A stretch of 64,000 bases of DNA from Roseibium suaedae (GTDB taxonomy: Bacteria > Pseudomonadota > Alphaproteobacteria > Rhizobiales > Stappiaceae): NCBI RefSeq assembly GCF_900142725.1, contig NZ_FRBW01000002.1:1082710-1146709 (forward strand), in the 5' to 3' direction. Positions 63,777 to 64,000 of this stretch are shown piece after piece. The notes below the pieces were generated by a model that worked only from the letters and a program-made list of their open reading frames with translations, did no database searches and was not told the origin of the DNA. A program made the position numbers and the translations under genes. Numbering within the stretch: the first letter of the stretch is position 1; every line of letters begins with the position of its first letter.

Positions 63777-64000
63777 TCAGTCAGAGATCTCGGAAAGGGC
63801 CTGTTTTTCGATCTGTCTCACCAGATCCTCCGGCCGCTGCCGGATCTTTCTGACCAGCCAGATGGCCGAGTAGAGAGCCATGAAGGCCAGGGCGATGGCG
63901 GCGGCATAGAACAGCAGGTTCTTCGGCAGCTCGATCGAAGCCATCTTGGTGCGGGTCTTCTGGCCGAGCAGCACTGCCTGATAGGCCATGAAGCCCCAGA
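63777..64000 (-). CDS. TRAP transporter small permease (DctQ family), C-terminal part
   Basis: The last 74 or so codons of a gene that continues beyond the window. The visible end has a membrane segment NLLFYAAAIALAFMALYSAIWLVRK followed by a charged tail, as in DctQ small permeases. The reading frame runs back past ATG 63989 without a stop (WGFMAYQAVL), so that ATG is probably internal. It forms the transporter together with the DctM protein just downstream. Confidence 0.8.
   Translation of the reverse strand, partial: WGFMAYQAVLLGQKTRTKMASIELPKNLLFYAAAIALAFMALYSAIWLVRKIRQRPEDLVRQIEKQALSEISD

Noticed and set aside
1..64000. tRNA, rRNA, CRISPR arrays, insertion sequences or prophage genes
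   Set aside because: No clover-leaf genes, regular short repeats, transposase or integrase reading frames were seen by reading; a covariance-model search would be needed to exclude small RNAs.

Overview
The window looks like a chromosome segment of an alphaproteobacterium. The evidence is high GC coding sequence with strong G/C third positions, an NAD-dependent soluble molybdenum formate dehydrogenase (fdsGBA-fdhD-fdsD), a rhizobial-type inositol operon with an RpiR-type IolR, a PutA without its own DNA-binding domain next to an Lrp-type regulator, a TRAP carrier and many ABC sugar importers. A marine or soil Rhizobiales/Rhodobacterales-like heterotroph (for example the Stappiaceae) fits, but the exact taxon is inference. 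No rRNA, tRNA, CRISPR, phage or insertion sequence was recognised. It reads as a run of catabolic islands, each with its own transporter and regulator.

Region 1 (1-9.1 kb) is amino-sugar use. On the minus strand lie a GntR/UTRA regulator, a SIS-type glucosamine-6-phosphate deaminase, NagA and a ROK kinase cut by the window edge. Divergent from it run a Gfo/Idh/MocA oxidoreductase and a CUT1 ABC importer (two permeases, binding protein, ATPase). The 430-bp divergent region carries two tandem TGGTAT repeats with 11-bp spacing, which are probable regulator sites. Region 2 (9.1-19.9 kb) is a less familiar island: a D-serine dehydratase/D-threonine aldolase-type PLP enzyme, two M81 (MlrC-like) metallopeptidases, an NTF2-like protein, RidA, an RpiR regulator, an SDR, a cytoplasmic GH20 hexosaminidase, an MFS carrier and CutC. 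Its content suggests recycling of glycosylated peptides or amino sugars bearing D-amino acids, possibly cell-wall fragments (inference).

Region 3 (19.9-26.1 kb) is a complete ribose operon, rbsBACDK plus a LacI-type repressor, headed by a 32-bp perfect dyad operator. Region 4 (26.1-33.1 kb, minus strand) is the formate dehydrogenase operon with a LysR regulator. Region 5 (33.2-38.6 kb) holds an oxalate/formate-antiporter-family MFS carrier together with a Cache-domain histidine kinase and a sigma-54 activator; the carrier gene has a near-consensus -24/-12 promoter and twin dyads at enhancer distance. Region 6 (38.7-46.5 kb) has an asparaginase and a tripartite RND efflux pump with a divergent TetR repressor.

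Region 7 (46.5-57.5 kb) is myo-inositol catabolism: iolG and iolR divergent, a FrcBCA-like ABC importer, then iolC(-DUF2090), iolD, iolE and iolB. GGAA-N6-TTCC operators lie upstream of iolR/iolG and of the importer. Region 8 (57.5-64 kb) is proline catabolism: an Lrp-type regulator divergent from putA, a pyrroline-5-carboxylate reductase-like protein with an altered nucleotide-binding loop, and a convergent TRAP carrier cut by the window edge.

All three ABC operons have a stable hairpin directly after the binding-protein gene, as expected where the binding protein is made in excess over the membrane parts.
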